From contig CM048845.1 in the NCBI GenBank assembly GCA_026545225.1, forward strand, positions 63,845,033-63,909,032: 64,000 nucleotides of DNA, given 5' to 3'. The translations under genes and the position numbers were made by a program. The notes beneath the pieces are model-generated. The model searched no databases and was not told the DNA's origin. It was given only the letters and a program-made list of their open reading frames with translations. Shown in pieces: positions 47,451 through 61,000 of the stretch. The DNA comes from Cornus controversa. Lineage: Eukaryota > Streptophyta > Magnoliopsida > Cornales > Cornaceae. The first letter of the stretch is position 1. The number at the start of each line of letters is the position of its first letter.

Positions 47451-48646
47451 TGTGAGTTGCGTAGTGTGAAAGTGGTTGCGAAAGTTTGTTGAAAACCTAG
47501 AGGGGGTGAATAGGTTTACTTGCTCGTTTGCTTAATTTTTTAGATTGATTCAATTTTAAGTCTAATTAAAAATTAATCAAACACATAAAACAAGTAAATA
47601 AAATAAAGTGCAAGTAAATTAATGATGACACTAGATATTTGTGGAAAAACCTAAGTCAGAAAAAAAATCACGAGGGAGGCAATGCCTCAGGAAACCAATC
47701 CACTATGTTGAAGCAAAGTACATCAGACTCTGTCTCAGACTCACACCCCTATTCACTCTGTCAAAAATCTGATGTGGAACACCTTAGACTTACAATTGTG
47801 ACTTCGTGTCTAATTGTTGCGGACTTCCGGCTAACGTCATGATCCTTGCAGAAAGGTAGCTGGAAGAATATAAACACTCAACAAGTATTTTGTTCCCTTC
47901 GTAGTGTGATTCAGTTCACTTTTCTTCACAAATAAGTAATAGAAGAACCTCAAATCCAATGTTTTGATCAGCAAAGAATTTTGATGCAGCATCTGAACAA
48001 CTAATCAGAAGAAGAATACAACCCTAAATATCACTCGTAAATTTTAGATGTTTGCTCTCAAAAGATAAAACAATATTCAGCCCAAAAAATACTTGTAAAA
48101 GCTTTCTCTTTTTAAAATAATATTTTTCTGAAAGCATAAATGTAGAGAAAACATAGATAAATATATATAGGCATAAGAGTCCTAACTCTGCTTGGAAAAC
48201 AAGTTAAAAACCAATATAGGATTTTCCTAGAAGTTTCAAATAAAAAAGGAATCATAATTTTCATCAAAAATAATTTCCTTTCTGAAATAGGATAAGTAAG
48301 ATCGGTGCCCAAAAATCAGGACCGATGGGACTTTGTGAAAAACTTGCAGAAACGAAACTGCCAAGAAGAGTTAGATCGGTCTTTAAAATTTGGGACTGGT
48401 CCTACTTTGAAAAAACCCTAATTTTATCTAGAAACCCTAGTTTTTCAAAGTAGGCTCTGAAAACACAAAATGCAACGTGTCCTCACCATACTTACGTGTA
48501 CTATATGATGTCCTCATTGAATTAACCATTTTCACGCACTTTGTTTATCAACTTGAAGATTTATACAAAAAATAAATAGAAAAATGCAACTCGATCATTC
48601 AAGTTTTGAACACCAAAAATTGCCAATTACAAATTTATATCTTACA
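47451..48646 (-). repeat. 5' LTR of the 14.1-kb element
   Basis: 1,196 bp. Minus-strand ends are TGTAAGATATAAATTTG and CAACTCACA. It pairs with 34547-35751. Differences between the two are mostly transitions and small indels. Confidence 0.92.
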
Positions 48647-48732
48647 ATTAAGTGAGGGAAAATGGAAGTGATATAATTGAACCAAGTTAAATGAGATTTT
48701 TTTATCTAGGTTTTTTATTTTACTTATTTTAC

Positions 48733-48860
48733 TTGGTGAAAATTCGAAAGAAAGTTGATGAATACATCCAATTAGCAATGGTGAAAATCCGAAACAAGTT
48801 ACATGAAAATATTTCTATGTAGTAGTTTTCTATACATTTTATTGAATTTGGAGGCAAAGT
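48733..48860. repeat. Direct repeat, right copy
   Basis: Partner of 32003-32140: begins TTGGTGAAAATTCGAAAGAA and ends GAATTTGGAGGCAAAGT. Together they bracket 16.6 kb of retrotransposon DNA. Confidence 0.9.
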
Positions 48861-49040
48861 CTTTACGAAGAGAGAAGATAAAAATCTTTTTTTTTGAAGA
48901 AGAAGAAGGAATTTTTTTTTCTTTCTAAATTTTGCTTAAAAAGTAAAGTGTTCAGTGTTTTGCTACTCATTTTGTAGTATTGAATGAGCACATTTTGAGC
49001 CACTAAATTCGAATAGCACCATGCCACAAAGAAAAGTTAT

Positions 49041-50120
49041 GAGGAGTGCTACAAAAATTAATTACAAAAATTAAATGCTTTCCTGTAATAAATGTCCTAC
49101 TTTTTCATCAATCAATATACCCTTCTAGTTTTAAAGTATTTACATTGGTGCCATCAACAAATAAATAAAACTATTTATAAAAGAAAAATATGATAAGTAT
49201 ATAAAAGAAAAATATGTTCTTTAATTCAATTAACCATAATTACAAAATTTTAAAAATTATATAAGAAATTATTATAATAATGAGATGTAAACCTTTTGTT
49301 AAACTTTTGTCTTTTGAGTGTTGTTCAGAAAATAAAAAAAATACAATTATTAATAATAACATTTGTGTCCTTTGTAGGAAAAGGGAACATTTAGAAATAT
49401 ATTAATAACCATATTTAATTTGGAAGGTATTGACTCATATAATAAATAATATAAATATAGGAAAAAATATAAATATTATAATAATGTGAAATGTTTGAGC
49501 ATTGTTGTGAAAAAAGAAACTTTTAAGAAAAAGAATTAAGAAACGTTTAAGAATACAATTATTAATGACCAACGTTTCTGTCCTATGAAGGGATATATTA
49601 ATAATCATATTTAATTTAGAAAGTATTAACTCATACCAAAAATAATATAAATATAAAAATAAAAAAAATGTATAGAAAAAATGAAAGCCTCACACTTTTA
49701 GTAGATAATAATAATAATAATAATAATAGATAGATAGATATAGATATAGATAGATATAAGAGTCACATGTATATATTTACTACTTTAAAAATATGTTCTT
49801 TAATTCAACTAACCATAATTATAAAAATTTAAAATTATATAGGAAATAATTATAATAAGTATATACATTATTAAAAATATTTAAAAGCAGGACAATATAA
49901 ACAAATATTAATAAAAATATTTTAATACTTTATATTTATAATTTTATTTGTTTATTGATGGCACCAATGTAAATACTTTAGAATTAAAAGGGTATATTAA
50001 TTGATAAAAAACTAAGACATTTATTATAGAAAAATATTTAATTTTTGTAATTAATTTTCACCGATCTGTGAATCTACTGTGTAAGGAGAGTCACTAAATT
50101 TACTATCTCTAGCACTCCTC
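49041..50120. mobile_element. Mutator-type MITE with 9-bp target duplication
   Basis: 1,080 bp. The terminus GAGGAGTGCTA is mirrored by TAGCACTCCTC. AAAAGTTAT flanks both sides exactly (49032-49040 and 50121-50129). Internal arms of about 125 bp are also inverted: AAAGTATTTACATTGGTGCC on the left, GGCACCAATGTAAATACTTT on the right. About 48 bp of unmatched sequence lies between the right arm and the right terminus. The centre holds (AAT)n and (TAGA)n tracts near 49707-49760. No transposase. It ends 640 bp before the arabinokinase start codon. Confidence 0.88.
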
Positions 50121-50129
50121 AAAAGTTAT

Positions 50130-50759
50130 CGGAGATGATTTTAATCCAATTAAAAGAGAGTTAATTCACACTTGATTTTTTTAATAATTGAAATGACCAA
50201 ATTACTTAAAAAAAAAGTAAAGTGCCAGTTGTACTTTTAAAATAATTTTGTGCTATGAATGTGTTTTTTGGGCTGATAATTATGTTTGAAATGCAAGTAG
50301 AGAAAAATAGGAACCAAGTAGGCCAACTAACCGGACAACTAGCCGGATTGGTATAATAATCTCTTTTTCAAAGAAGTTGGGAGTCGAGATTTGTTAGGGA
50401 TTTGTTGTGAGCTGTTATGTTGTGTGCGCGCGCGTAATAGAAGAAAAAAAAGCTGTAACACACATCACGTTCCAATTATGTGGGCCCAAGAAACCAATAG
50501 AATTAAATGATTACTTATTATTCTTCTTTTCACTGGCTATGATAGGAGAGACGTGATACGGACGAGAAAACACATTTTTATGTACTGTCTAACAAAACAA
50601 ACAAACAAACAAGATAAGGGTGACACGCTCATCTGACATCACCAGCAAGTCGGAACGTAGCTTTCATTTCATTTCCCCCCTTAACCATCTCTCTCTCTTG
50701 CCATAACAAATTTTTAGAGAGAGAAAGGGAAAATCAGAGGTTAGAGAGAGAGAGAGAGA
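50130..50759 (+). promoter_or_regulatory. Arabinokinase promoter and GA-rich leader
   Basis: No other gene fits between the MITE and the start codon. A GTGTGCGCGCGCG tract lies near 50425, a CTCTCTCT stretch at 50690-50699, and a GAGA run (50743-50759) directly precedes the ATG. GA tracts are frequent in plant leaders. The transcription start is not determinable by eye. Confidence 0.5.
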
Positions 50760-53700
50760 ATGAGGATCGACGACCAGGGCGATCAAGTTTCTGAATCAAG
50801 AAACCATCTCGTTTTTGCTTATTATGTCACTGGCCATGGCTTCGGCCATGCCACTCGTGTTGTTGAGGTCCATGATTCTACTCTCTCTCTCTCTAAAACT
50901 CTCTCTCTTTCTCTCTGCTGTGTTGATTGAACATTTTCTCGATGGTCTTGATCAAATTGGTTTTAGTTAACTTTAGATTTTCTTTTAACTCTTCGCTTAA
51001 ACCATTAGCTTTAAACTTTGTTTTTGATGATCATAATGTGGACAATTTTGCGATGAACTGAAATTGACTTGTGACCCGGAGAAATCAAATTGGTTTTTTT
51101 TTTTGCCCTTTTTTCCGGTAATCAAAATCAAATTGGTTTTAGTTAACTTTATATTATTTTTTTCTTTTTTTCTATTTACTTAAATTGAGTTGCTTTAAAT
51201 TTGTTTCTGATGATCATAATGTGGACGATTATTTGATAAACTTGAATAGGACTTATGACCCAGAAAAAATCAGTTGCTTATTTGTTTCTAAATTGCCTTA
51301 ATTCTCTCCTGTTTTGAATCATAGTCTGTGCATACTCATCAGACTGATTCAGTTATGATGACAGACGGCACTAGCATCTCTTTAGTTGCCGAGAAACAGA
51401 TGGAAAACAAGAGAAGAAGAAAATTTAATCCCTATATATATTTTTTCTGTTTATTTTCTTCAATTTTCTCGGGAACCGAGCGGTGCCCAAGTATAATAGT
51501 AAACTGATTGGCTAATATGATGGCCCGACAATGCTCTGTTTTTAAGTTTGGTTTGGTATTCGGATATGATACTTATTGTGTAGTGTATTCATCAGCTGAG
51601 TTCTTGACTTGTTGTGTTGCTGCTTAGGTTGTTCGACACCTCATTGTCGCTGGGCATGATGTTCATGTGGTCACTGGTGCACCTGACTTCGTCTTTACAA
51701 CTGAAATACAGTCTCCTCGGCTTTTCCTCCGCAAGGTCTGTTCATTTTCAAAATGATGTATGTTTAGGAAGCTAACATGTGTCTGTGATCATACTCATAA
51801 TTATCTCTCAAACCACTACAAGTATGATACAACAAACAGATATTGCTCTGTGCAGAGTTCAATCATTAACTAAAGATAATGAGGATCTCTATTTTTTTTA
51901 TCTTTATTAGAAAATTCAATTGCTCTTTTGTAGTTGCAGTGTTCTTTTTAAAATGTTAGTAACCATTAGTTGGAGATTGTGTCTGTTTGTCGTTCCATTA
52001 TATAATTTGTGGATTATAGGTACTACTAGACTGTGGAGCCGTTCAAGCAGATGCTTTGACGGTGGATCGCCTTGCGTCTTTGGAGAAGGTATGGTTAATT
52101 GCTGAACTTGTTTGAAAACTCTTATAAACTATCATGCCCTTTGGCCTTGGAGGTGGTAAAAGAATGGGGTGAGGTAGGGAGAGATGGGTCCTAGGTTCAA
52201 ATCTTGCCAGGCCAAAGAAAAAAAGAATCCATACAACTATTAGTTATTTGTTGATTACCTATGACTTTGACAGATAGAATGAACTTGGCGTCATTTCATC
52301 TAAATGTATGTCAACAAATGTAGAGAATAATCATAGTTTCTTGCTTATTTATTCATGTTTGGCATAATCTTTTTCCTTACTTGCATGTTTGTTTCACTAA
52401 TCCTTTCTTTCAAATATTTGTTCACTTAAACTAGTATTCAGAGACAGCTGTAGTACCCCGGGATTCTATTTTGGCAACAGAAGTAGAGTGGCTGAACTCC
52501 ATCAAGGCTGATTTAGTGGTAATTAAATGCTTATTTTTATTAAATTGGGACCTCTCTTCTGATTATTTAACAGGCCCTGGAAAAGAAGAATAAAATAGAT
52601 AATCAGATATTATATGTGCTGTTAGTATGTAATTTCCTGCTGAAGTAGAGCCTTATCAGTTGTGAAGTTGGAGTTATGTTGACATTGTCTTCCCATGAGA
52701 AAAGGTCTCAGGCATGGTTCACAACGGAATTTGTAACCACTTTTACCGAGACTCACCAAATTCACAACCGAACCGGCCGGTTTGGTAGGGAACCGGCTGG
52801 TTCTCAACACCGGCTCGGGCTGGCCCGAACCGTCTGGGATTCAACGCCCAGGTGATGTTAATAACTACTTTTATGGAAACAGGTTTCAGATGTTGTTCCA
52901 GTTGCATGCCGGGCAGCAGCTGATGCAGGAATTCGTTCTGTTTGTGTCACCAACTTCAGGTAACTTTTCCGTCAATAATTGTCATTATTTTCACTTGATC
53001 TAGTTTTGTTCTATGAGTTTTCTTCAAATCTTTGCTTTCGGCTTTTTTTTTTTTTTTTTCCATTTGAAGTGTAGCTCTCATAAAAAGCTAAATAAATTAG
53101 CGAAATTCTTAGACTGTGTTCCTATGTCTGTTCTATAATCTTGTTGGACTTAATAGTTTGTTCCAAATTTGGCACTAAATGTTGGTATTGTAACGTTAGC
53201 TCTTGGGGTGAGTGATCCTGTTACTCCCAAAGGGTGGATGAAGAGTTAAAAGTCCCGAATGGGAAGGAGTTTGTGTCTCAGATTTACAAAATGGAGGAAA
53301 ATAATGTAGTATTATTATTAATCACAGTCCTTTGCTAATCCATCAATCACATATCAAATAAAGAAAAAAGAAAGATCAGTTAGACTAGGATGCTTATACT
53401 TTGCAATTTGTTTCTCTTCATGCTTATACCTTGCATTGTGAGTAATTTTCCTTCAAGAATGAGAAAGTTAGGATCAATATGTTATCTGTTAAAGGCACTT
53501 AGATGATTAACTCAGCAAAAAGGGGAAGAAAGGACTGAAAGTCCTACTAGTGGAATTCATAGTAAATTACAGGCGTGGATTAGGTCTAGAGGGAGAAATG
53601 AATAAGTCTTTTATTTTTTCAATTATTTTACTTTTATTTTTTATTTATTTTAATTAATCCAGCACTTAACTAAGTAACCATAGAATTAATCAAGCATAAA

Positions 53701-54994
53701 CAAATACAACGAAAGCAGCAAGGAAGACACCAAATTTTTTACAAGATTACATGGAAGACCCAGATCGAAAAAACCACATCTGAGAACAATTACAATACTA
53801 CTAGCCAGTCTAGACTCTATTCCCTAAAATCACTAGCCTGTTAATTTGCCTTCAAATCACAGTGTTCTCACTGGTTCCACATGTCACCACATTTCAACTT
53901 GATCCTCAAGCACTCGCCTCAAAGATCTAGTTGTTGCTTTCATCAACGCAATCACTTCTTGTGATTTATCTTCTCTATATAGTGACTGTCACTAAGAGTC
54001 TTCACATGCAAATACAAAGTATGGATCAACCACTGTTGGTGTTCTTCAGAATCTTCAATTTTAGAACTAAAAAACAACAATCAATGCACACATTCTAGGC
54101 TTTCAAACACTCAATAGGTTTATATATGCCTAAAGATCAATTTATGACTCATATTTGATTCTTGTATTTCTCTTTTACAATTCTTTTGTATCTCTATTTT
54201 TCATATATAAACTAGAAGATATTTTTTATATTGATTAGAGAACCTTTTCCAAGTTGTAGACCAAGTCAGAAACCTTTTCAATTTAGAAACTTTACTTTTC
54301 TGTAATCTGATAAAGTATGCAATCCTTAACTTTCTAATGTACAATTAATCCAAGTAAATTACAAACCATCATTATCATATATAAGTTTATGAAATGTATA
54401 TTTAAATACTTAATACATTGATGGTTGCAACAATTTATTGGGTTCTTATTTCAAAAATATTTTCAAACGCTTCATGTTGTATTTGTATCAGAAACAAGAA
54501 CAATGCATTCATGTAATTGGAATGAGAATGTTGAGATGAATGTTAATTTGTGACTAGAAGAGATAAGGTTAATATTCAATGTGTAAGGGCAAAATTAGGA
54601 GTGACGCTTATTGATGATAAGATAAAACAGGCCTAGGTGATACAGACATATAAAACGTAGACCTGTAGATGCACCAATAAGAAAATATAGATTAGTTTGC
54701 ACTTAATGTAAGAGACAGAGATGCAAACTGATACTAATATGGGAGGCATTAATTATAAATGACTTAAAAAAATTAAATATAATAGGAGAAATATCTTAAA
54801 GAGAATTCATGTGGTTGACCCCGTTTATATGATCACGATGATGATCCCAACTCATTTCAGCCCTTATTTATTTATCAGTTTAAATGCAAATGAAATATTG
54901 ATATTGCTGGTATTTAAGTTTGACAAATTAGTATTATTTACCTAGTCATCTTGTCCTAATCAATATGAGCACTTAAGTTTCTAACATATCTCCT

Positions 54995-55048
<54 letters not shown>

Positions 55049-58000
55049 CAGTTGGGACTTCATCTATGCGGAGTATGTGATGGCAGCTGGTTATCATCAC
55101 CGGTCAATAGTTTGGCAGGTGACCTTATTTGCTTACTGTTGAACTTAAAACATTATGTCTTTTGGCATTTCTCACTGCTAATGATGTCTAACTATGCTAG
55201 CGAAATTTTGTCATTTGACTATTGATTCAGATAGCTGAGGATTATTCTCATTGTGAGTTCCTAATCCGCCTCCCAGGATACTGCCCAAGTATGTTGCTAT
55301 AGTACAATTCCTCGAGTTTCTTATTTTCACGTTCACTCTTAGTGTTGAAGATCATTAATGATGTCTTCCTGTTGTTGTTTTTCTTGCTTGTTTAAATACA
55401 CCCTTAACATTCCAGTGCCTGCGTTTCGAGATGTGATTGATGTACCTTTAGTTGTAAGGAGGTTGCACAAATCTCGCAAGGAGGTTTGTGTCTTCATTTA
55501 CTTCAATTCTTCCATGGGAGTGTTAATTCAAGATGTACTTTCTGTACAAGTATAATTTATTTCGTTATCGCCCTTCCAGGTGAGGAAGGAAATCGGGATT
55601 GGGGATGATGTGAAACTTGTTATCCTCAACTTTGGTGGACAGGTGAATTACTGACTAGTCACTTTATCATTATATGTTACTGTGACATTTTAGTCATTTT
55701 GGTTTCATCTCATTTCAGTTAAACAGTCAAACATTTGGAATTTATGGTGATTTCTCTCTCTCGCGTGCATTTGTTGGGTTGTGCCTTATAACTGCATGCT
55801 TCAGTCAACTTACTGATATCTTTGTCATGATAGATAGAGTTATCAATTAGATAAGTTGTGTTATTTGTTGTAACAACACCTATTGGCAGGATATTTTACC
55901 AGTGCTGCATGCTGGCACTTAATTTGAGTTCAGTATATATTCTAAAGTAACTGCTATGAGTGAATAAACTAGTTTGTGAATGGTACAGGCTATTAGTTCT
56001 TGTGGATCAAAAGTCCTGCTATAGCAGGTAGTAGTTCACATCCTGTTTGTTCGGAATTAGTTTTCCATTTGTCCTAAGCTATTGCCTAATTTGAGCGCTA
56101 AGTAGTAGTGCAGATATTCACCTGCCTATAATTATAATAGGCTGGTACAGCATTTTAGCTGCAATTGTGGTTCGGTTCTTAATTAATGGTTTTAAAATGG
56201 CATATCAGTGACATTATATTTTAGCCATTTCTGCATGTCCTGGACATCTGGACTTAGGTATACTTATACCTTGAGTATTTTGTTCTTCATTTGAATGTAA
56301 ATGATCATAGTTGTTAAAGGTGTGCCTAGGCACCCAGAAAGCCTTAGGCTCATCAAAGCTGAGCCATAGCACCTTCCTCTATGATGGCCATGGCCCTTTC
56401 ATTCTGGATCACATAGTGCAGTTCTACTTCTGAAAGATGTGTGTGATAACATGGTCATTATCACTTTTGCCCACTTATATTCCATATTAATAGGCAGCAC
56501 TTAAATATCAACATATTTTGAAGTACCAAGGCAAATATGTTTTGTTTATTTGTTCAGTTTGTTGTTGGATTTTACACTGTCATATGTCAGAACACATTTG
56601 ATTTTGCTGATAATTTGATGTTACAGTACTACAACATATGTTCTGGTTTGTTTTATTTCTCTGTTTCCAGTGACTATTTCTATTTTAAATTATGTCATGT
56701 CAGTGCACATACATGCAACATCTTGTATAGTCTACTTGGGTATCAATCACCTGAACTACTTCTAATAGTACCTTAATACTGCTTCTACCATTTGCAGCCA
56801 GCAGGTTGGAAGTTAAAGGAAGAGTACTTACCTTCTGGTTGGCTCTGCCTGGTAACCCTTTGTGGCAAATCTTCTACATTTTGTTCCTCAGTAAAATATG
56901 GCCATGTAGTTGGCATCGTTGTATGGTTTGAAGTGTTTATTTCTATATTTTTAGGTTTGTGGTGCTTCTGCAAACCAGGAACTTCCTCCAAATTTCGTAA
57001 AACTTGCAAAAGATGTTTATACTCCTGATCTTATAGCAGCATCTGACTGTATGCTTGGTAAGTAAGAGAATATTTGTAGCTGAAATGATTAATGGATTGA
57101 AAGCAAATTCTGATAGCAGCCTCATTATTGGCTCATTAATTCAGGAAAAATTGGATATGGCACTGTCAGTGAAGCCTTGGCATTCAAGTTACCTTTTGTT
57201 TTTGTACGTAGAGATTACTTCAATGAAGAACCATTTTTGAGAAATATGCTTGAGGTACAATTGTATGCTTTTCTTCTTCTTCTTTTCGCTGTTCTTCTTC
57301 TTCTTGTAATATAACTTTTTTAAACAGTACTATCAAGGTGGCGTTGAGATGATTAGGAGGGATTTACTCACTGGGCATTGGAAGCCTTATCTTGAACGTG
57401 CAGTTAGTTTGAAACCATGCTATGAGGGAGGCAGTAACGGTGGTGAGGTATTTCCTTCTTCTCTTTGATTGTTAAACTTTTCTTTCTTGCATTTCCATGA
57501 TGTTCTATTTTTCTGGTCTTGGAATTATAATGGTTAAAATGACAGAAAAAGTGTAGAAAACAGGGAAGTAGTGCAGATTCTATCAAAATTCTTTTTTATT
57601 GTTTTCTAATTAATCTTTGTAGTTTATCATTTACTTTTGACAATAAGTGAAGCATGAAATATGAACAAGGCATTCTTTTTTTGGGTGGGGGTGCAGGAAG
57701 TGATTCAAGATGAGGTTACAGAAAACGTATTAAGCTTTAACCATAAATATGTTCAGTAGTGCGTGCAGATGAACCTACTATTGGACACTTAGAATGGAAT
57801 TAAAATCTGTGACAACTTAGAATGAGATACCCCTTCTATTTTTCTATTTGTCTTATAATTGTTTATCTTATGTTATGGGGGTTGTACTGTAGTTAATTTG
57901 GGAATGATAAACACTTCAAATTTACACACAAGTTGTAATAATGCCTTTAGGTTATGATTCAGCATTGCCCTTTTCCTTTCACGGCTCTATCTTAAATTAC

Positions 58001-61000
58001 AATGTATTAATCTCTGCATTAAGATGGTTATCTTTTAGAATTAATTTTTTTTTTTTATCTGTGTAAGAATATTTTCTTTTGGTAAGTAAGATTGTATTAG
58101 AAAGCGTTCAAACGGGAAACACAACCCACAAAAGCTACACAAGGACCAAATGGGGCCCTTAAACCCTCAAACTATCCAACAAATGGACAATCTCCCCCAT
58201 GGAGCAATTCCTCCCCAAAACCCAACAAAAAGAGAGCTAATGATAGAGAATTTCAGTGTCCCAATAGGAGTCTCCTTGTCATCAAAAGATCTCCTATTAC
58301 ATTCTCTCCACAAGCACCACCAAATACAGAAGGGTGCCACCCTCCAAAAGCCACGGGATTGGGTCCCCACTGAACAACCTCTCCGAGCCTCAATCGACCC
58401 TCTTATCTGTGCAGGAATTTGAAACTCCTAGACGCTGGTGGTACTATATTGTTCGAGTTAGCTTCCCCTCCTACTCCTGCTGTCCTTGGATACGTACAAA
58501 TGGAAGGAAACTTATATCTTAGAGAGTTGTATTGTTAGATTCCTGGATGAAACTGGAAATAATTACACCATTATAAAGTGTACAGATTGTAAAGAGACCA
58601 GCTAGCTATTTAAATTTTTTTTTTTTTTAAACTTTTCTTCAATAATACTTAGATGGAGTGTTTGGTAATTGGTAGGGGTCTTCAATGATATCTTTTTATA
58701 AAGAAAAAAGAAAAGAACAAAAGAGAAAAGAAAGTATTGGACGAAGTTTGTGAAGAGGTGATTAGTGGGTGTTTGATAAAAGTGCTGACTTGTCATTTTA
58801 AAAGAAGGATGTTGTCAAGGGTCTCTAATTTTTATCACCAAGCAGAAAAAGGAAGTATTGTTCTTGAACACATTAATGAAAAATTCTTCACAAGGAAGTG
58901 GAACCCAATTTAAGAATCATTGTTATTGGGGGAGTTTCACTACAGTAGGCTTACATAAAGAGTCAACTTTAAGTGTATGTTTTTGCGTGATAAGAGGTGC
59001 ATTGGTTAAAGAATTCCTTCATACAATCTATACAGGGGTTTAGACTTAAATTCTAATAGAAAACAAATCCACTTCACTAGGATTACATATTAAGTGTGAA
59101 ACACTGGACAAGACTATGCTCCTATGTAGGATATACTTCAGTGCAAACAACTCTGCTAACTGATGGAAACCATTTATTGTGTGAACAATGGATTGATCTG
59201 ACCACTTAAGCTTTTATACAGAGGTGCAAATTATTATATTAAAATGCCGCCTCACGTTGTAGCCACACTTCCACATGGGTGATCTACGCATGAGCGTATC
59301 TCATGTTTTATCAAGGGCATGAGTTTGGATCACAGGATTGCTCCAATGCCATATTGACATCCAATTGCTTTAAAGGTTTAAGCTGTTAGAGCTTAATGCG
59401 ACTTGTTTACTTAAACATCTGATGTGTGAAAGCAAGGGTTGGGGATTGACTGAAGGGTCTTCAAAAACTGCTGGAACTCAGACTTTCTTTCTTTACATAC
59501 TACCCTAAAGAATCTAACTTACGGTTTTGCTCATAATCCCCCAAAAACGTATAAAAGACTTCTCTCACACCCCAAGAACATAAATTTTATTACAAAAATA
59601 CCCCAGAACAGCCCAAACTTAACCCAGCTGAATTAAAACATCCAAAACCTGAAATTATGGAAATACCCATAGACTACACTATTTGTGGAAACACCCCAAA
59701 ACACATACTATACATATTTACATAAGTTTGCATCAGAACGCTCGTGGGGGGTTGCAAAAATCTTGATAGTTTAAGGTTTAATCCTAATAATTAGATAGTT
59801 GAAGGTGGTTAGTTGCTATGTTCCTAATTTTATAGGAGGGTTTTTTGTTTAGCCCCAAATTTAATTAGTATTTGGTATAGAGACCTAGGAGATCCAAAAA
59901 CTTTTTCCCATCTACATTGCCTTGATGTTCTGCCGAGTAATTTTAAACGCATCCATACAGATTTGGATCAACAGCCATTCCTAGCACCATTAGCATTGAG
60001 CTTAGCTAATGACGGCACTAGCCCCTGGTGCTGCAGAACCATGGCATTGGATTCTACCGTAATCTGTCCTCTGCAGAAGCTGTAACCCAACCGAGTATCA
60101 AAATAATACCAAATTTTCTCTTTCCAAATCTTCCTGAAGTAAATGCATGGAAACGACAAAAAAATGGTACTTTTCTTTTAATCTTTTAGGAGAAGACGGA
60201 AAGCCAATTGTTAGTGCATCATGCCAGGCAATCACCCTGAATAGAATTGGCATAATGCAGATGAGAAATAGTAAATCTATGCTGCCAACTCACTTTCAAT
60301 GAATAAATGCTGCAAAGGTTCCTCATCGTCTGTAATAATACAATAATGACATGTTGAAGCAAGCTGAATGTTACATCAAGTGGGTACCATTGGGAATTAT
60401 CTGCGTTAGTGATCTCCTTATGAAAAAACATAATCCTAATAGAGAGTTTTTTTTTTTAACTCTTAATTAATTCAGAACTCAGAAGATTATCTTGCTGACA
60501 CATATCTCTAGCCAGTTTATGAGGCAATTCTTTCATTGAGCACCCATTAATGGTTTGTCCATTAGTTATGTGATGCAGGAGCAACCTAGGTGTGGCGCAT
60601 CCCTGCACTGAAGTAGGTCCCACCTCGATTGACTGGCACCCTGGGCTGTGAGATAAAGGGATTGGTTCCGCCTTTCCCATCAGACTCGGCTTTTGGGATA
60701 AATGGTTGGGCCTCCCTGCGTTAAGTGGTATCGTGTGGGTGTATGATGTAGGAGCATCCTAGGTGTGGCGCATCCCTGCACTGAAGTAGGTCCCACCTCG
60801 ATTGACTGGCACCCTGGGCTATGAGATAAAGGGATTGGTTCCGCCTTTCCCATAAGTCGCGACGTTTGGGATAAATGGTTGGGCCTCCCTGCGTTATTAT
60901 GTACAACTCCAAAAATAATTCTCACTTGAATAGGTTCCGAGTTTTCAGCTAAGGAGGCTTGAGTTTTTAAGTTATCACTGACCAAAACCCAATTACCCTC

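Larger units (their letters stand above)
34547..48646 (-). mobile_element. 14.1-kb LTR retrotransposon with gag and extra ORF, no pol
   Basis: Two LTRs of 1.2 kb in the same orientation bound the element. The primer site (47437-47448) and a GGGGGAGAT-type polypurine tract (35752-35763, plus strand ATCTCCCCC) place the 5' end on the right, so the element lies on the minus strand. The interior holds a SIRE-like copia gag and, near the 3' end, an extra ORF; no integrase or reverse transcriptase could be found. A gypsy-type solo LTR (35911-37683) and a Harbinger element (39573-44270) are inserted inside. The flanks ATGAA (left) and ATTAA (right) agree at 4 of 5 bases, as an aged 5-bp target duplication would. 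Confidence 0.88.

Noticed and set aside
58334-58522. Plus-strand ORFs at 58.1-58.5 kb
   Set aside because: They are open frames opposite the LINE relic, whose minus-strand reading has the recognisable motif.
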